A stretch of DNA of 64,000 bases. Origin: Parelaphostrongylus tenuis (Eukaryota; Nematoda; Chromadorea; Rhabditida; Metastrongylidae). The stretch covers positions 1 to 64,000 of the forward strand of contig JAHQIW010000425.1 of NCBI GenBank assembly GCA_019055375.1. Reading direction: 5' to 3'. Of this stretch, positions 1 through 13,489 are shown in pieces; the stretch's first letter is position 1; each line of letters starts with the position of its first letter. A program made the position numbers and the translations under genes. The notes under the pieces were generated by a model. That model saw nothing but the letters and a program-made list of their open reading frames with translations. It made no database searches and was not told where the DNA came from.

Positions 1-1100
1 ACAGCCCAGAAGGAGTATGCGCTCACAGTCGTCTAGACGTCACCCCCGACGCCAAGTGTCATTCTACCCCCTCCCCCCCAACCGGATGATCTTGGCACCA
101 CGTGACAGCAGATCGAATAAGCAATGACTTAAGATAGAACATGGCAGCCAAGCAGTACACCACGAGAGCACGGCCGAGAAGACACGTCAAACTAGAAAGG
201 TATGGTTCCCGGGAATAGAAGCCGGACGGCGAGTAAAGAGCCTAACAGAAGTATGACATAAGCTAGGACTGCTCTAGAGCATAATAAGGTGAATTAGTAC
301 TAATGGGCGATCCTCATTTTTGATAGAGGAATATATCTACAAGAGAAATCCAGCTCAATCACTTCAGCATGCTGTGTACACAGCTGTGTTTTCATTCTGT
401 CTCATTCATTTTCAAACATTTTCACGATTAGGTGGTGAAAGAGCGAGTATACGATCGCTCATCGTGACCCAGGTGAAATCTACCCGGATGTCAAAAACTA
501 CAATGTTCAGCTGGAGTCGATCTTCCCAAGAAGCCTATCCGCAGGCTGGAAAGGAATTCGGAATTTCTTATTCTAAGCCACAGTGGAAGCAAAGGTCATT
601 AAGGGGTAATTGACGATGTCCTCGAGCATGTCTTTCAGCGCCCATTTTTGAGAGTCCAAAGGAAAAGGAAAATTCTTTGCTTAAACTAATCAAGCACTTA
701 GTAATATCGAATAGTGCTTGTAGATCACTCATGCCTCTCTGGAAAAGGAAGTCGAATGCAGGTAGAGTGGGTTAACGAGATGAACTTGATAACCGCACAG
801 CACAATTATATGGATAGATTCACAAGAAAGCTAAGGCAGTGGGGCGATGAGATGTACGTAATTCTTGATCGGCAACGTACTCGATGGGTTGCGCGTCAGT
901 TATAAACACGACAAATTTACTGCCACAACAGACACCCTTCCATACCCTGAGCGTGTTCTCTCTAGTGCTCTCTAATGTGACCCACACATCGACAAGTAAT
1001 GAGAATCAACGCTCCAATACCCACTCACTCCACCATCGAGACATCCCAAATACTGACACACTAACAAGGGCAGCACATTAGGTGTACACGCGCTACGGTT
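1..1100. other. GC-richer stretch with possible exon fragments
   Basis: This end of the window is less AT-rich than the following 3 kb and holds fragments that read like protein without forming a gene I can name. An ATG at 141 opens a 59-nt segment ending at a plausible donor (G|GTATGG at 199/200). From about 441 to 598 on the + strand one frame reads an acidic and aromatic stretch (EIYPDVKNYNVQLESIF then PRSLSAGW) ending in a stop at 597. From 756 to 905 another frame ends in the basic segment RQRTRWVARQL. No domain is recognised. These could be gene exons or an old mobile element. Confidence 0.2.
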
Positions 1101-4100
1101 TCCAACCACTATAAAGTTAGCCGATTATTACTGGTCTCATCAGAATCGAACATTAGGAAGAATATGGCAGGAAAATACTCTTCTGAGCAGGGATAGATTG
1201 ACTAGATGAATTGTTATCAAAGATCACTATCTCTACTAGTAGGCAAGTAATATGCGCGTGAGACAAATATAAAAGTACTTCACCCCTGAACTAAGGAATT
1301 ATAAAGATATAGATCGGGTATGAAGATTTTTTCCAAAGAACTAGATGGCTCAGCTATGGACAGCCGGACGTTTGAACAGATTCTCACCATTTTATACACA
1401 AAAACTTGATTAAGTAAAAAAATCTTCGATTCGCTAAATTAGTGAAAAATTATAAAAGAATTATTGGATTACTGGTTTTTTTTATGATGGCGACCCAGAT
1501 ACACACTTCGACGTCTATCTTCAAAACTTCAGGACAGCAATCGATTCAATTAGTAATGTTTAGGGATTCGATAAACACGTAATGGACCGCTCAACTAAGT
1601 AATGTAGTTGTGAATGATCAAATAAGGCTATGAATTGAACTCCAGGATCAACACACTGTAATTGTAAGGTCCCCTAGAATGACAGCATGTTGTAAAGGTA
1701 GATTAATGGTTCGAAGAGCTGCAATGTAATGAGTCAATGTGAATCCCTTGATTTCTTTCCAGTGCTATCAGAATATTGATGAGTAGAAAGTGGCGAAAAA
1801 AGTCCACAGCTTTTATAAATTTCGTGGCTGAACTGATATCATTCGATTATCGTCCTCATCAACAAAGTGACTGATGAATGAGACTGGTTGACCAACAAAA
1901 TCAGCCAGTAATTTTTTCGAGATCCATTTACTAGTACCAAATAACCGATCGAGAACGATCAAAAAGTTTGTGATTAGCTTCTTTGTAGTCCAGTGAGTGT
2001 GAAAAAGAAAAAAAACAAGACAAATGCGGCAGGATCGAGACAGATAGAATCATTTACAAAATGGAACGAAGAAGAATACCTGCATGCTCTTTAGTTGATA
2101 TCGGATCACTCGATCATGATAGACGATCATCGAACCATCAACAACTTCGACTCTCTCAAATGAACATGAATTTAAACGTTTCTTTCAATCTTGAAATTCC
2201 AGAAAAAAAGAGAACAAGTGTTCATTTGTCATTATAGATCTATGCTAATGCAGAACACGTTACTTTTGTTTTCGCTTTTACATTGTGTATGAAAGAATTT
2301 AGTTTTTGTCGGTACATGTGATTGTGTGTTTTTAAAGAACCACTAATCTCTTATGAATGCTCCCTAAAATTGAACTTGCCGAAAATTTTTCTAAATAACA
2401 TGTCGATTCACGCCATTTGTAATTTAAAATGTCACTACAATTAGTTGATATAGTGCAGTTTTGATTCTTGGGAAGGAAAATCAATCTGCTTTTCTTCTCT
2501 ATATAGCTGTCATTAACTTCCTTCTTTTTCTACTTTTATTGGAGTTAAGGAAGAGACCACTTCAAATTTAGAATTTTTAGACTACAGTAATTTGAATCCT
2601 CAGATTTATTCTAACTTGAAAGGGAACATATCAATACAAGGTTGAAGACATTTTTAATTCTATAAAAGTTCGCCATTGAAACAACGATTGTCAGGCTCGC
2701 TGGTGTATGAATTTGTTACATAAGTCTCAAAGCTACTCATTTGTTACATAAGTCTCAAAACTTTGAAAAATCGTTCAAAAGGGGTGCGGAAAACACTTCG
2801 AAGCAGAAATAAAATCAAGTATGTCATCAGAACTCTTGAAAAACCTCAGAAAAATGCTTATCGAAGTATCCAAGAACGGTCATCGCTAATCCTATGACAA
2901 TCACGACGCATCCAAAAATTCACTGCACGACAAGCGGCCCAAAGTGTCTGAAATAATGCAGTGAAAGCTACCAATCTTTTCGCTTTTTTGCTTGTTGTTT
3001 TTGTTTATTGACTCTTGCTGGATATACTTTAACGAATTTTCTTTGAAGATACTTTTTATTCTTCATTATTACACACCATCATTTCCATTCATTTCCATTT
3101 ACAGACTTTTTTCCTCTTTCATAGCGGTTATCAATTCAATGGAAAATAGAACTGAATTATAAATAGAAAGGATAGATAAGAATTCGTCATGAAAAGATTT
3201 CTCGAAAAGTCAGCAATCTTCAAGAAGAGATAGCCTTTTGAGAAAAACGATCTTCAGTGCGATTGAGAATAAGAATTATTATTAGTTTTTACAGTTAAAT
3301 TGGTATAGAAGTAGGCAAAGAAAAATAGAGGTTTGGATAGATATTTACAAGATCTCATTACGATTTTAACAGTAAATCTCAGTGGATTCTTCGATTTCTT
3401 ATCACGAGAGCGAAAGCGATTATCATAAGTCTGAATTTCAATTTTATAGAATAGAGTATACCACAGTTTCAACGATGGTAGGGATACTGGTGTGTTCCTT
3501 ACTAAACAGGCGTGTTTGCTTGGCTTTTTTCGCTGAACAAGGCTTCTCTCCTCAGACTTTTAGTTATTCGCAAAGCGTACATCTCGGCGATTTCTAATAC
3601 AAAGCTCTGGTTTTGAAGGGGTTTTTCTAGTGCCTCTGTAGAAGAGGAAATATTTACGTTACACTCGGTATGTGTGTTCGCTCGGCTACGCTCTGTGGAT
3701 CGTTTTTGCTCGGCCTTCAGCAGTCGCTCTCTAGTTCAAATCCCGTCAATTTTTTACGCTCAAATTGTTTTTTAAAATTAACATTTGAATTTCCGTTGTA
3801 AGAGGGATAAGATGACTACGTTTCACACCCAAAGTAGTTATCCCGAAACTTCAACTTCACAGCGGAGTTCTTTATAACGGCAGTATGAAATGAAATGAAG
3901 GCTATTTTTCTATACAGTAATAAAAAAAATCTCTTCTATAACTTACTTTTAAGAGAATTATACAGCTTTTTCGAAGAAGGGAAAAGATTTCGAAATAGAT
4001 TACAAGAAATCGAGCTTCTCACAAACGAACTGAACGAAGTCTATTTTAACTGCTTGCTGCTTTATATGCATATACTTTCGAGTGCAAAACGTAAAGTTTT

Positions 4101-4734
4101 TTTGCATTGTGAAGACCTTTTCGGAAAACCATTCTCACTTCTAGAACCAATGTTTTTCAAACTATAGAATAAGTTCAAAAACTAGTGAAGAGCCATCTCA
4201 CAAACCGGAGTCGAATCAAATAATGCGCGCCGAGAGTGAAACGTAACCTTATTCTTGCTGTTACTTGCACACACTAACAGGTTTTTGAAGACTACATATA
4301 ATGTTGAAATTTTCCGAGATTTATGTTATTAAATAATTGCAAAAACTCTGATATGAAGACGAAAACACCTCGTGCTTACTGTGTTTGAAATTAGCAATAA
4401 TTTGATTACAATGGCGACTGGGTTAATATCTCTTGATGATTACATGGAGAAATTATTAAAGAGCTTTTGATTTTGAGAATAAAAGAGAATTATCTAAACC
4501 TGACAAGCAATCGATCCGAAGAGATAAGTATATGAAAAATACAAGAATGAACCGATATCACCGCTTCACGGTGACCTTGCCCTCATTCTCATGACTGTTT
4601 AGCGATGTATTGAAACCGACTTTCTTTTAATCTTTTAATTTATTTTATCCTCATTAATCCGTCATGACAATGTTTTTTTCACTGTTACGGACCCCAGTAC
4701 TTCTAGCACTCAAATCGTTTTTCATCTTCTTCTA
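1101..4734. other. AT-rich stretch without recognisable genes
   Basis: I see no supported gene here. All ORFs are under 100 codons and lack splice context or recognisable motifs. A short direct duplication of about 21 bp (ATTTGTTACATAAGTCTCAA) occurs at 2711-2731 and 2739-2759. A sequence ending in AGTTCAAATCCC near 3735 resembles a pol III B box, but no tRNA fold surrounds it. Around 4180-4265 there is similarity to the repeated sequence also seen near 15.5, 24.4, 48.4 and 51.4 kb. Confidence 0.5.
2711..2759. repeat. Two-copy short tandem duplication
   Basis: A 21-bp unit beginning ATTTGTTACATAAG is present twice, 7 bp apart, in perfect match. It is probably a local replication slippage product. 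Confidence 0.8.
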
Positions 4735-4935
4735 GAACGGCGTAGAATACTGGCCGAGCGTGTCTCCTTGCAATCTCGAGGATCCTGGCCGTGACGTTTC
4801 ATAGGGCGTTGTTGTAGACTGCAGAAGAGAGTTAGGGGTGGAACGCGGCTCCACACGCCGCGACGAGCATCACAACCAGTCGGCCACGGCGTTCCGGAGC
4901 TTTGAGCGCAAGCTCTTCCTTTAATCTAACCTCGG
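4735..4935 (-). repeat. GC-rich tRNA-like SINE copy (family D)
   Basis: This island is sharply richer in GC than its surroundings. Read on the - strand it contains a pol III A-box-like segment (GGCCGACTGGTTGTGATGC) followed by a GC-rich stem region. The same sequence, less decayed, reappears on the + strand at the right edge of the window (63930 onward). Two dispersed GC-rich copies with an A-box-like motif suggest a SINE derived from a tRNA of the Ser/Leu type, but the donor tRNA is inference. Confidence 0.5.
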
Positions 4936-5043
4936 CAAAACCAATAAATAGATTTTCGCTAGCAACTTCGTGATAATGGCTTAATTAAGACAGAAGTATG
5001 TATTTATTGAGATTTCCTTTCATCATACGACCCATTTTCATAT

Positions 5044-5220
5044 TTACATGGCGGTTTCGAGCACTTTCTGTATTCGATTCGTTTCATGGTATCTATCATC
5101 CAGAAATTCTATAAACTTCCGTATGAGGGTCCGGTTGTTGCTTGAGTATCGTGGCCTTCTTTTCAAGCTTTGTTAAATATTCGTCTAAGCAAATCTCCTC
5201 AGAGACTTGCAATAGTTTTG
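5044..5220 (-). pseudogene. Coding remnant or last exon with a one-base frameshift
   Basis: The - strand reads a charged helical segment (SEEICLDEYLTKLEKKATIL) and then, after a single extra G in the CCGG at 5131-5134, continues in the next frame as a second charged segment (FIEFLDDRYHETNRIQ) to a stop at 5044. Two adjacent frames joined by one base, both with protein-like composition, indicate a real terminal exon carrying either a sequencing indel or an inactivating mutation. An acceptor-like AG is visible near 5205. The product is probably coiled-coil or helical; the family is not recognised. No other exon was found, because an RTE fragment lies immediately upstream. Confidence 0.4.
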
Positions 5221-5529
5221 GTATCAGTATGGAATAGGACGACAAGAATAAGAACTTCATTAAAAGGCTGTACTGTATCACCATAAACTGGCCACCTATC
5301 ATCACCTTCTTATTACAATAAAGTAGAACTCAAAAAAATAGAAATAAAAAACGTTACATGAAATGGACGGTAGCCATGGGTGTTTCGTAGAATGAGTGAG
5401 GCCCAATGAGTGATTTGTTGCGACAAGCCTCCTAACAGAAGACATTTTAGTGCTCTATGCCCTTTTTGGAATGCCCTTCTTTCGAATGACAGATTAGAAG
5501 TATTGAGGCAAATCCCTTTTTTTCCGGTA

Positions 5530-6190
5530 AATAGGAATGGATTAGTTTTTAATGGCCTCATTAAAGTTCAGCGGAGTGAATATATTCGAAAGCTCCATTT
5601 ACGTCTATCTTGGTCTGTCCGTAGAGTCATTATGATGATCGACTCAGCTTCAAAGATGAGCTCGAGGAAGCGAGCGGCTTGAGGAGCGTTAAGAACGCCC
5701 GACCGTGCCCACCTTTCCGACTAAACGACTATCGTTTCTTCTATATATGCATAATAAACTCGCTCGTTAGGTATGTAGGCCAATTGCCCTTATCGAACAT
5801 TTAAAAGTCGATATCAAGAGTATGCCTTATCTCGCAAATGAGAGATTGGATGCGTCGATTCTTACCCACGCCAATACGAAAATCAGAAATGCCCTCCCAC
5901 CTTCCAAGCTATTAAAGATAAAGAGGTCCGGACATGTAATACGATTTAACGACAACCCATAGACGAGAGCCGTTATTGAATGAACTCTTCAGCACCACAA
6001 AAAAGGCAGTGACCCGGTGGTCCAATTTTTCAACGAAGCGTTCAGAAAGAAAGAAACGATTTCCTGAAGCGAGGAAACCCATTGGACCACTTCACTTGAT
6101 ACGGAAAAATGGGAGTTGTGCTGGTGTGCATTCGAGTCACTCGGCAATCAAAGACACCATGGATGACACAGGTGACAGGTGTTAATCAAA
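5530..6190 (+). pseudogene. RTE-class LINE 3' fragment (reverse transcriptase C-terminal part)
   Basis: Fragments of the C-terminal half of an RTE-type retrotransposon protein are readable in several frames. Near 5540-5630 there are equivalents of the post-polymerase segment (SSIYVYLG-type motif), and near 5640-5710 a SRKRAA motif and a RAHL motif. Near 5925-5985 RFNDNP is followed by TRAVIE, the equivalent of RFNDNRWTRAV in the longer copy at 39130-41200. Near 6010-6150 there are traces of the tail consensus (VVQFFNEAF). The end is the 3' UTR with GGTGACAGGTGTTAATCAAA. Several frameshifts and stops make it dead. Confidence 0.75.
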
Positions 6191-9100
6191 TACCCGAGTA
6201 TGTGTATGCGAAGTTTTCAGAGGTGTTTTGAAATACTGGTCTAGACGTAGTTGCAAAGCAGTAGTTGGAAAAATTGAGCTCTTCCATGTTTCCAATTCCA
6301 AAGCCTAGTGTCAAAATTGTGTGAAAGGATAAAATAAACGGGATTGACAGTTTGGTAGGCCCGCTCAAACTATTGTATAAAACAACACAATAAACATCTT
6401 TGAAGGAGTTGGGTGCATTATGCACACCTCAAGAATTGAGCAACGCCGTAAGCTTTATTCTTCATATTCTTTGTATGCATATGTACAGATATGTAGTATG
6501 AATATCATTCAACAAAAGAAAAGGGAAAACTGTTTGTAGATAAGTATTTTGACGGCAAGCGAGAAAAATCAGCGTCAAGTGTTTGCGCTAGAAGACATGA
6601 CGTCTTTGCTTTAACAACATTGTTTGTCGATATTCAAGAGAAAAAGGCATTATAACATCCGGAAAACGGAGAAAAAACTTTTGTTAGCAATACTCCAATT
6701 ATAGTCGAATTCCTGACACATGAACCGACAATATAGTCCATAACGCTCTCAGTAGTAATTTTTTCGATTCCTTCGAAAATACGAAACTTATAGTCAAGAG
6801 AGAAGAACAGATTTTGAGACTTTGTTCTAAGCTATGTTTATTTATTTGAATAAGCCGCAAGACAAAAAACAAGTTCCTCTAGACGACAGAGAAGCCACAA
6901 CATTTTAACAAGCTAATTTCAAGAGCTCTTTCAATCAACTGATAACTAAAATATTTCTTTAAGTTTACTCAGTTTTCTCTGACCGGTGCTGTTATGAATG
7001 ATTTGGGAACAGTGGAAAATCGTTTCAATCCTATTTGCCTAACAATGCCCCAAACACTCTGCAGTTCGCTTGATAATTGAGTAAAAACTAGCTTGTTTTC
7101 ATTGGGAGTTTTATCACCTATAAATCTACAGAGTAAATCAAACAATTTCTGGAATATGTGTGGGTTCAATTATCATGTAGTGATTTTCATGTTGAATCGT
7201 TAAGAGCTGTGAGGATTACTGTAAAGTTATAAGAGCCCTAAGGTCAAAACGCGCAGTAATAACTACTGGTAAGAATTAACACAGATAGAATACAGACAAA
7301 AAATAAATGAAGCCGAAAAAGATTAGATAAGTAGATGAAAGCAATTTAAAATTGATTACTTAGCAGATAGTTGAAGACAAAAAGTCGCCTAAGTAAAAAA
7401 GTGAAAAGAAAATAAAAATGATTTTTTCAAAACGTTTAAATTTGAGCATATAGAAATAAACACAATAACTGCAATCGATTCGAACGATAGATGAAACTTT
7501 TTCCTTACTTTACCTATCTGAATAAGGACTATCGGCCTATTTTTAACTCTCTCCGTGGTAGAAGCTTAATCGTCGAGAAATCTTTGATTGATCAGTAGTG
7601 CTAAAGCCAAGGAACGTCGATTTTTAATGAAACAACAGCTAGATTCTGATTTGTAGAGCATTATTGATTTTGAATCGCCCTCTGACGAGTATCATAACTG
7701 TCTAGAGTAATATATGAAATATCGGCGAGCAGTTGTCGAGTTCTTGAGCTTACGAATTTTTTATGACATTAACTGAAAATCGTTCACCTTTTCGAAATAG
7801 TGAAAGTCTGCATCTGTTTCTCGAAAGAACGAATCTTATTCTTGATTATAATTCTCGAGTGGACTTTGTTCGAAAGTCATTACTGCTTATCTATAGGTTC
7901 AGCAACCTATCACACACTCTAGAAGATTACAGAATAACTGATTTGTATACTCATCATTTAGTAAGAGCTTGCGCGAGTTTCATGACTATTCAAAATCAGT
8001 GGCTGACGATTTTGCGACTTCTCCTTCTTCAGAAAGTAGACGTACTATGATTATCAACACAATTATTCCGTTGATATCCCTTGTAACATATGCTGAGATA
8101 AATGCATAGAGAAAGTGAGTAGACCACCTCGTATCCTCATGAAAATTGAACTTTCAGATGGAAAGTCGAAAAATCGGAGAAGTACATTCTAGGTGCACAG
8201 GACAAAAACGAATAACGATAACAACTTTGAGATAGTACAAGAATACTAGGGCAAGAGTCAAAAACGTCGGCAAAAAACCCTTTGAGGCTTTTTGAAAAAA
8301 TTCAGGATCCAAAGTTTAATATAAGTGGATAGTGTCTAAGCATAAAAAATAATATAGCACCTCATCTCAAATTTATTCTCTAGTCTGAGTAAGGTCCATT
8401 ATTCTTAGTGAGTGGAAACACATCGATGACTTTTCCTGACAAGTAGATGAACAAAAGGCTTCATTAGACAGATATTCGAGCTGATTTTTTGCCTTTGGCA
8501 TAGATATAATAGAACTTAACAAACAATCAGATATGGTATGATGCAGTATGCCTGAGCTCTGAGAAAGACAAAGTCGCCAAATCATCAATCATCGATTCTA
8601 ATCAAGATACATCAACCTCATCAGTTTGGAGAGCAGGGTACTTTGTGAGATAACTTCCATTTCTTTTACCAATGTTCCAAGAGTCAGTCTTTTGACCGAT
8701 CAATTGTCATTCTGATTTCGCTAAATCTAATAGGATTGAGTTTTTCAGAGTGGAGTAATCCTTCTACGTTTCTTAACACTGAACACAATAGTAACACTGC
8801 AAACTCTATAGCTCATACGCACATATTTCATGAAGGGTTATCTCACCACGTCAAAATGTAGCACAGTAGCTCTTAGAACGTTTGTTCAGATAAGCTCAGT
8901 CTCCTCATAAGTGTGTGTTGAGTAAAACAATGCAAACCTTCCGATTGAATCGTGCAATAATTCAAGGCAGAAAGCAAAATTAATATGACGGCGATGTGAA
9001 AAAAGAAGTGAAATCTTTTAGAAAAAAAGCCTTATTCTAATAAGATCATGCTCAGTAGATACCTACACGACTTAGATCCCAGCTTGAAATCGTTGTACTC

Positions 9101-10090
9101 TCTATTTAAAGTCCACCTCGATTTTGGGCGTTGTGAAACCAAATCACCAAATAATCTGCTGTAATATCTCATCAATAAAGTGCTTAATGCTAGCTGAGTA
9201 TGGTTTCACCTTGAAATCTCGTCATAGCGCTCTTTTCAAGTCCGTTGCTAGCCATTGTGAATAGCGAAATTCAGTGGCTGGCATGCGACTCGGATTCATC
9301 CAGGATTGTCTTTGATTAATTGACCCACTGTGAACGGCGGAAGCTAACAAATTTGAGCACTTAGAGCGCAGTTTAAGGGAAGAAGAGAGAATGATAAGAG
9401 TGAAAACTAAGGCATCAACTTATTCCAAATCAGTAAGAATCCCTGATATCAAATTTTTAATTCTTTTAACTCAAGAACAAGCTCATGAAAGTGAGCAAAA
9501 TGATAATAACGAATAATTTCTGAAGTAAAGAGGTAAATTCTTCAGATTATCCCTAGTCAGTTTTTAAGGACTAGTTATTGAAAATCACTTGTAAATTATT
9601 ATCAGAGGTCCAAATATAGATAGAAGACAATGTTGCTAGTAAATAGAAAAGTGGCAAGGCTAGTGAATTGTTTGTGTTGCCGTTCAATACGCGCAAAGTG
9701 CTCGTTCAACTCGGTCCTTCTCCCAGGATGAATGGATCGCCTCGACCAGGGTTCAACATTATTCATAAAGACGGTAAAAAATTCTCAAGCAACATCTCAA
9801 ATCACGCACAAGCACGAAGCCTTTCGTAAATGATGAATGCGAGGAGACGGATCGAATGCACGAAATGCTGGGATCCGCACAATATGTGATGTCGTCAATA
9901 TGGGAATAGAGTGAAAAAAAAGAAACAAGGAAATTTTTTAATGGCCAGATAGAGCAAGTATATCAACTAGTTCCTTAGAATTTCTTTCCGCAATTCGACA
10001 CTTTTGTTATTCAGTTCTTATTTATCAAGAGAAATCAATATTTCACGTAATTGTTATTTGAGCCAACATATCAAGTGTTCTATTAAATTT
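6191..10090. other. AT-rich stretch without supported genes
   Basis: No gene can be supported. The most protein-like ORFs are 6969-7169 (-, ending in VPKSFITAPVREN) and 7763-8050 (+, 95 codons). Both lack recognisable motifs, and only the first has an acceptor-like sequence (TATTCCAG) upstream. A segment near 9838-9900 (CGAGGAGACGGATCGAATGC) is repeated at about 49024-49043, showing that a dispersed repeat ends in both places. Confidence 0.4.
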
Positions 10091-10202
10091 GGCGATCGTG
10101 TGATCTTTCACTTGACGGCGATTTCGTGAATCGTTATTCGTTGCCTACCTCTTCATAGGGGATGTAGGGACCCCCGAAGGATTGGCCAACGACGAGGGAC
10201 CT

Positions 10203-10246
10203 GCCCGCATTGACGAGGCTACAAGGCCGAAAGACGTGTATCGGGC
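10203..10246 (+). ncRNA. Decayed hammerhead ribozyme motif
   Basis: The order of elements matches a type I hammerhead. Helix I 5' strand is GCCCG at 10203-10207, and the core is (T)TGACGA at 10210-10216, with the invariant C3 changed to T. Helix II is GGCT(ACAA)GGCC at 10217-10228, followed by GAAA at 10229-10232. A helix III remnant leads to the cleavage nucleotide A10240, and the helix I 3' strand is TCGGGC at 10241-10246. One extra base (C10208) bulges helix I. Helix II differs from the 50.5-kb copy by a compensated U-A to G-C change. The 60 bp downstream (TGTACAAGAGCC, then CAGACCACATG) match the copy at 50282-50350. The C3 change should abolish cleavage. Fold and homology are strong; activity is unlikely. 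Confidence 0.7.
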
Positions 10247-10389
10247 TGTACAAGAGCCTATTAACAGACCACATGACTCACTGGCTTGAAGAATAGTTCT
10301 GAGTTATATTGAAATTTGAGCGTCGTCTTAATAAACATTCGAATAAACGGTTTAGGAAAAAACAATTAATCAAACATAATCAGAACCAT

Positions 10390-10690
10390 CATCAATGTTA
10401 TGCAGCAATTTGCGTGGCAAAAAGTACGAGGCTGGCGATCAAAGAAGTCGATAAGGTCACTTTGAGCTGGTTGTTATCTTCGAAGTTTTGTCTCACAGCC
10501 GCTGCTTTAGAGAGCGCGGAAGAAATAATGATCCTGAGGAACAATATCAGGACTGTACAAGGAATCTGATACCGTGGTCCAACCCAGTTTCTCCAAAATA
10601 AGTCGAGTCGCCGTTTCATTGTGATGTCGAGCGTTATCCTGGCCCATGGCCCAGTTCTTGAACAGCATACCCTGCCGATACTACAAAACA
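10390..10690 (-). pseudogene. Mariner transposase C-terminal relic
   Basis: On the - strand, with several frameshifts, the second and third catalytic regions of a mariner DDE transposase are readable: QDNARHHNETATRLILEKL (aspartate of the DNAR motif), then YSPDIVPQDHYFF (third aspartate), then LIDFFDRQPRTF from the C-terminal helix region. The N-terminal helix-turn-helix part and the first aspartate are missing. The same C-terminal sequence occurs near 43.7 kb, so they are one subfamily. Confidence 0.7.
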
Positions 10691-10759
10691 TAGAGCATAG
10701 TCTTTTAAGTATGAGACTGGGTTGTGCATGAAAGGTCCATGACATCTATTTGAGCTAGC

Positions 10760-13480
10760 CCATTTGATATAGACGGGCAGCGATGATGCTAAGGCCGTAT
10801 CCAGGTGTTACTAGAGCATTCTTCAACATACAACAGCTTCGGCGATAATCCGATTTGAAATAGAAAAAAAACATAATCCACCAGTGATGTGAAAAAATTC
10901 ATGAGTCAACCCAGTATAATCACTTTTTGGTGTTCTTCATTAATATATGACATAGTTGACTGATCTTTGGGTTTTCCAATATTCATAAATCTCCCTCATT
11001 TTACAACTGCGAGGATACTTAGTCGTAAAGCTATAAAGTGTTTTCTTCCCACTTGGAGGATATGTAAGATGGCTAAAAAGTTCGCAGATCTCTGTTATTA
11101 GAAGGTCGGCCGGATTCTAAACATTAGTAATATGTCTCCCCCACAATCGGTTTGACTTTGTGATCTTTTATAGGTAGTCAGTTTGTTTTGAAGTCGTTAA
11201 GCGATTGAGAGGCATAAGCCTAGGCCATTTTTGGAAGCGTGTTTCAATAAATAAGGCTCATTTATAATCCTGCGTGTCCCAAAAATCCACCGATTGCTAC
11301 CACTTATCGACAAAAGTGCAAAAATAAATGCCTTCTATGAAAAATAGATACCCCTTCTGAATACCTGGCAAAGTTGAAGTCTTGCTCACGGAAGAGCGAT
11401 TGGACAAAGGCCGTTAGGATTTCTTAGTGGGTAACGGGATTAAACGGCTATCAATCTTCGAAGGTTATATGGCGTTTTCATGAAGAATAAATAAATATTT
11501 GACTATTAATAAAGTTTTGAAAATAGCTTCGAAGTAACGCAAGTAGATATAAATAGTTGAGAAAACATTAAGATAACAAGTTATACCTGAAAATAACTAT
11601 AATCCGGACACATAGATAAAGAAATGGAAAATTTCTACCAAATCTAGTCGAACAAGATTCTGAAATTGAATTTTCCCTCAAATAGTAACTGCTTAATTAC
11701 TAGCGGAAGCTATTCGTACAAATAGCAAGCTTTGATGGATTTTTGAGAGAAGAAAGCACTTAATGTTCCAACTACAAATCAGAATATTTTGTTATTAATA
11801 ATATTATTGCTGCAGCTGTTGCTAGAAGAAAACCAAATTAATTTTTTTGGATATTAGTAATAGGAGATAACTTCAAAAAGAAGTTCAAATCTTATTGCTA
11901 CGGAAAGTCGTAGATCTTCAAAGAGGAAATTTCAAAAAATCGAAAAGGCTTAGTAACTTACTATTTTTTGAAGGCTATTCTTTGTTCAAGCCGAGAAAAA
12001 TTTCAAGCAAAGTTAATCGAAATTTCCACCTCATACAAGGAGAGATGAAATTTTTCAACTTGTACAAAAAATAGATGATTAAGTTTTTCAATGGTTTTTC
12101 AATGGCAAGGTACAATTGGGAAACCGTCCAGAAAAGTTTCTAGATAGGAAAAAAAAGCTCTAGTCTAAGCTGATCTTTATTGGCTTTATATTACAATAGC
12201 CAAAAAACTGCGATTTGTAATGGTTCGTTGAAAAATTGATGAGATCACTTTTTACGAAGTCCATGAAAAAGTTTGCAGATTGAGTACAATTCAATATCCA
12301 ATGAAGGACGCTTGACCAAAAAATGTAAAAAGGAAAGAATTTTTTACAATGAATCTGCGATGATGGTGCAAAACAGGGTGAAATATTGGCCGATTCTTCT
12401 AAATTCTTGCTTTTTTTGAAGTGAAAAAAATTTCGTGATACGGTGATTAGTTTACAACACTGCCATTGGAATCAACATCTTAATGGTATTATTTGCTGAG
12501 ATGTTTCCATAATGACGACGCAGATTTTTTACTTCTATTCCGACTCTGTTTTTACCTTTTTGGCTTTGTTTTTTTCCTTAAATCTGCTTTATGTATGGTA
12601 AAAGTGTCTGACTTCAAATACTTACTGGATTGCTCCCCATGGACATCCCCTTTATCACAACTTCTAAGGAATAACATTGGCTCAAGGCAAAAGTCATGAA
12701 AGAGCGAACTTAAGCCTGAGAGGCTTCTAGTTCTAGACGTATGTTTCATTATTTCATAATAAATTATTCAATTCCATAAAATCTTGCCACGATGACCATC
12801 ATATATCATTCTAATCAGCCATCACTAATCCATATCTCTTAATTAAAATGACTCTTTTCTTTTACATGTGCTCGTATAGAAATTGTTATGATCTGGAGCG
12901 CAGTTAATCCAGCGTTATCACCATTAACGTCTCCTCAGTCACCTGGGCAACAACACATCTTATAGAATGTTCTCGTGGTTACCATAAATAACTGACGTGG
13001 TTGCAAAATATGAGCGATCTTAAGCCAATGTAGCACACGAGGAGCTTCAACATTGCTGTTTTATCAGCAATAAAACTGATGAAATCTTCGAATTAATCAA
13101 TAAATATCATAATAGAAAACAAACTTAGGTTTATGGTTGGTTTTTTAAGAATAGTTGGTGAGAAATTTTGATTATAAATGGATGAAAATAATGACTAAAC
13201 GTCGAAATTATCTCAATTCATACCCGTCGATTAGCTGCATAATACGAAGAACGAAAAATGGATCGAGCATGTAGCGATGGTTTTGCCATTTGAATGACTA
13301 GTCGGAAACAAACTTTGAATGAGAAACCACGCCTCCTTGAGTCTGTCTCAGACTCAGTGAGTCACGAAATGAACGTCTGAAGATTTTCACCAGAGAACTA
13401 AGTGACGGCTTATCCGAAAATCAGCCTAAAGTTTTGTGTTGCGCCAAGATCAGTGGCACCTAGAAGACGAGTATCACGTA
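10760..13480. other. AT-rich stretch, one possible small exon
   Basis: No gene is established. A candidate exon lies at about 12877-12964 on the + strand. After an acceptor-like TATAG, one frame reads a proline and serine-rich segment (NPALSPLTSPQSPGQQ) to a stop at 12964. It could be the last exon of a gene or chance. The remainder is A+T-rich with poly-A and poly-T tracts and nothing recognisable. Confidence 0.3.
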
Positions 13481-13489
13481 TCTTTTATA

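Noticed and set aside
13072..13095. CTGATGA as a hammerhead core
   Set aside because: No helix II and no GAAA follow; chance match. The same applies to CTGACGA at 7682 and 51247 and CTGATGA at 1871.
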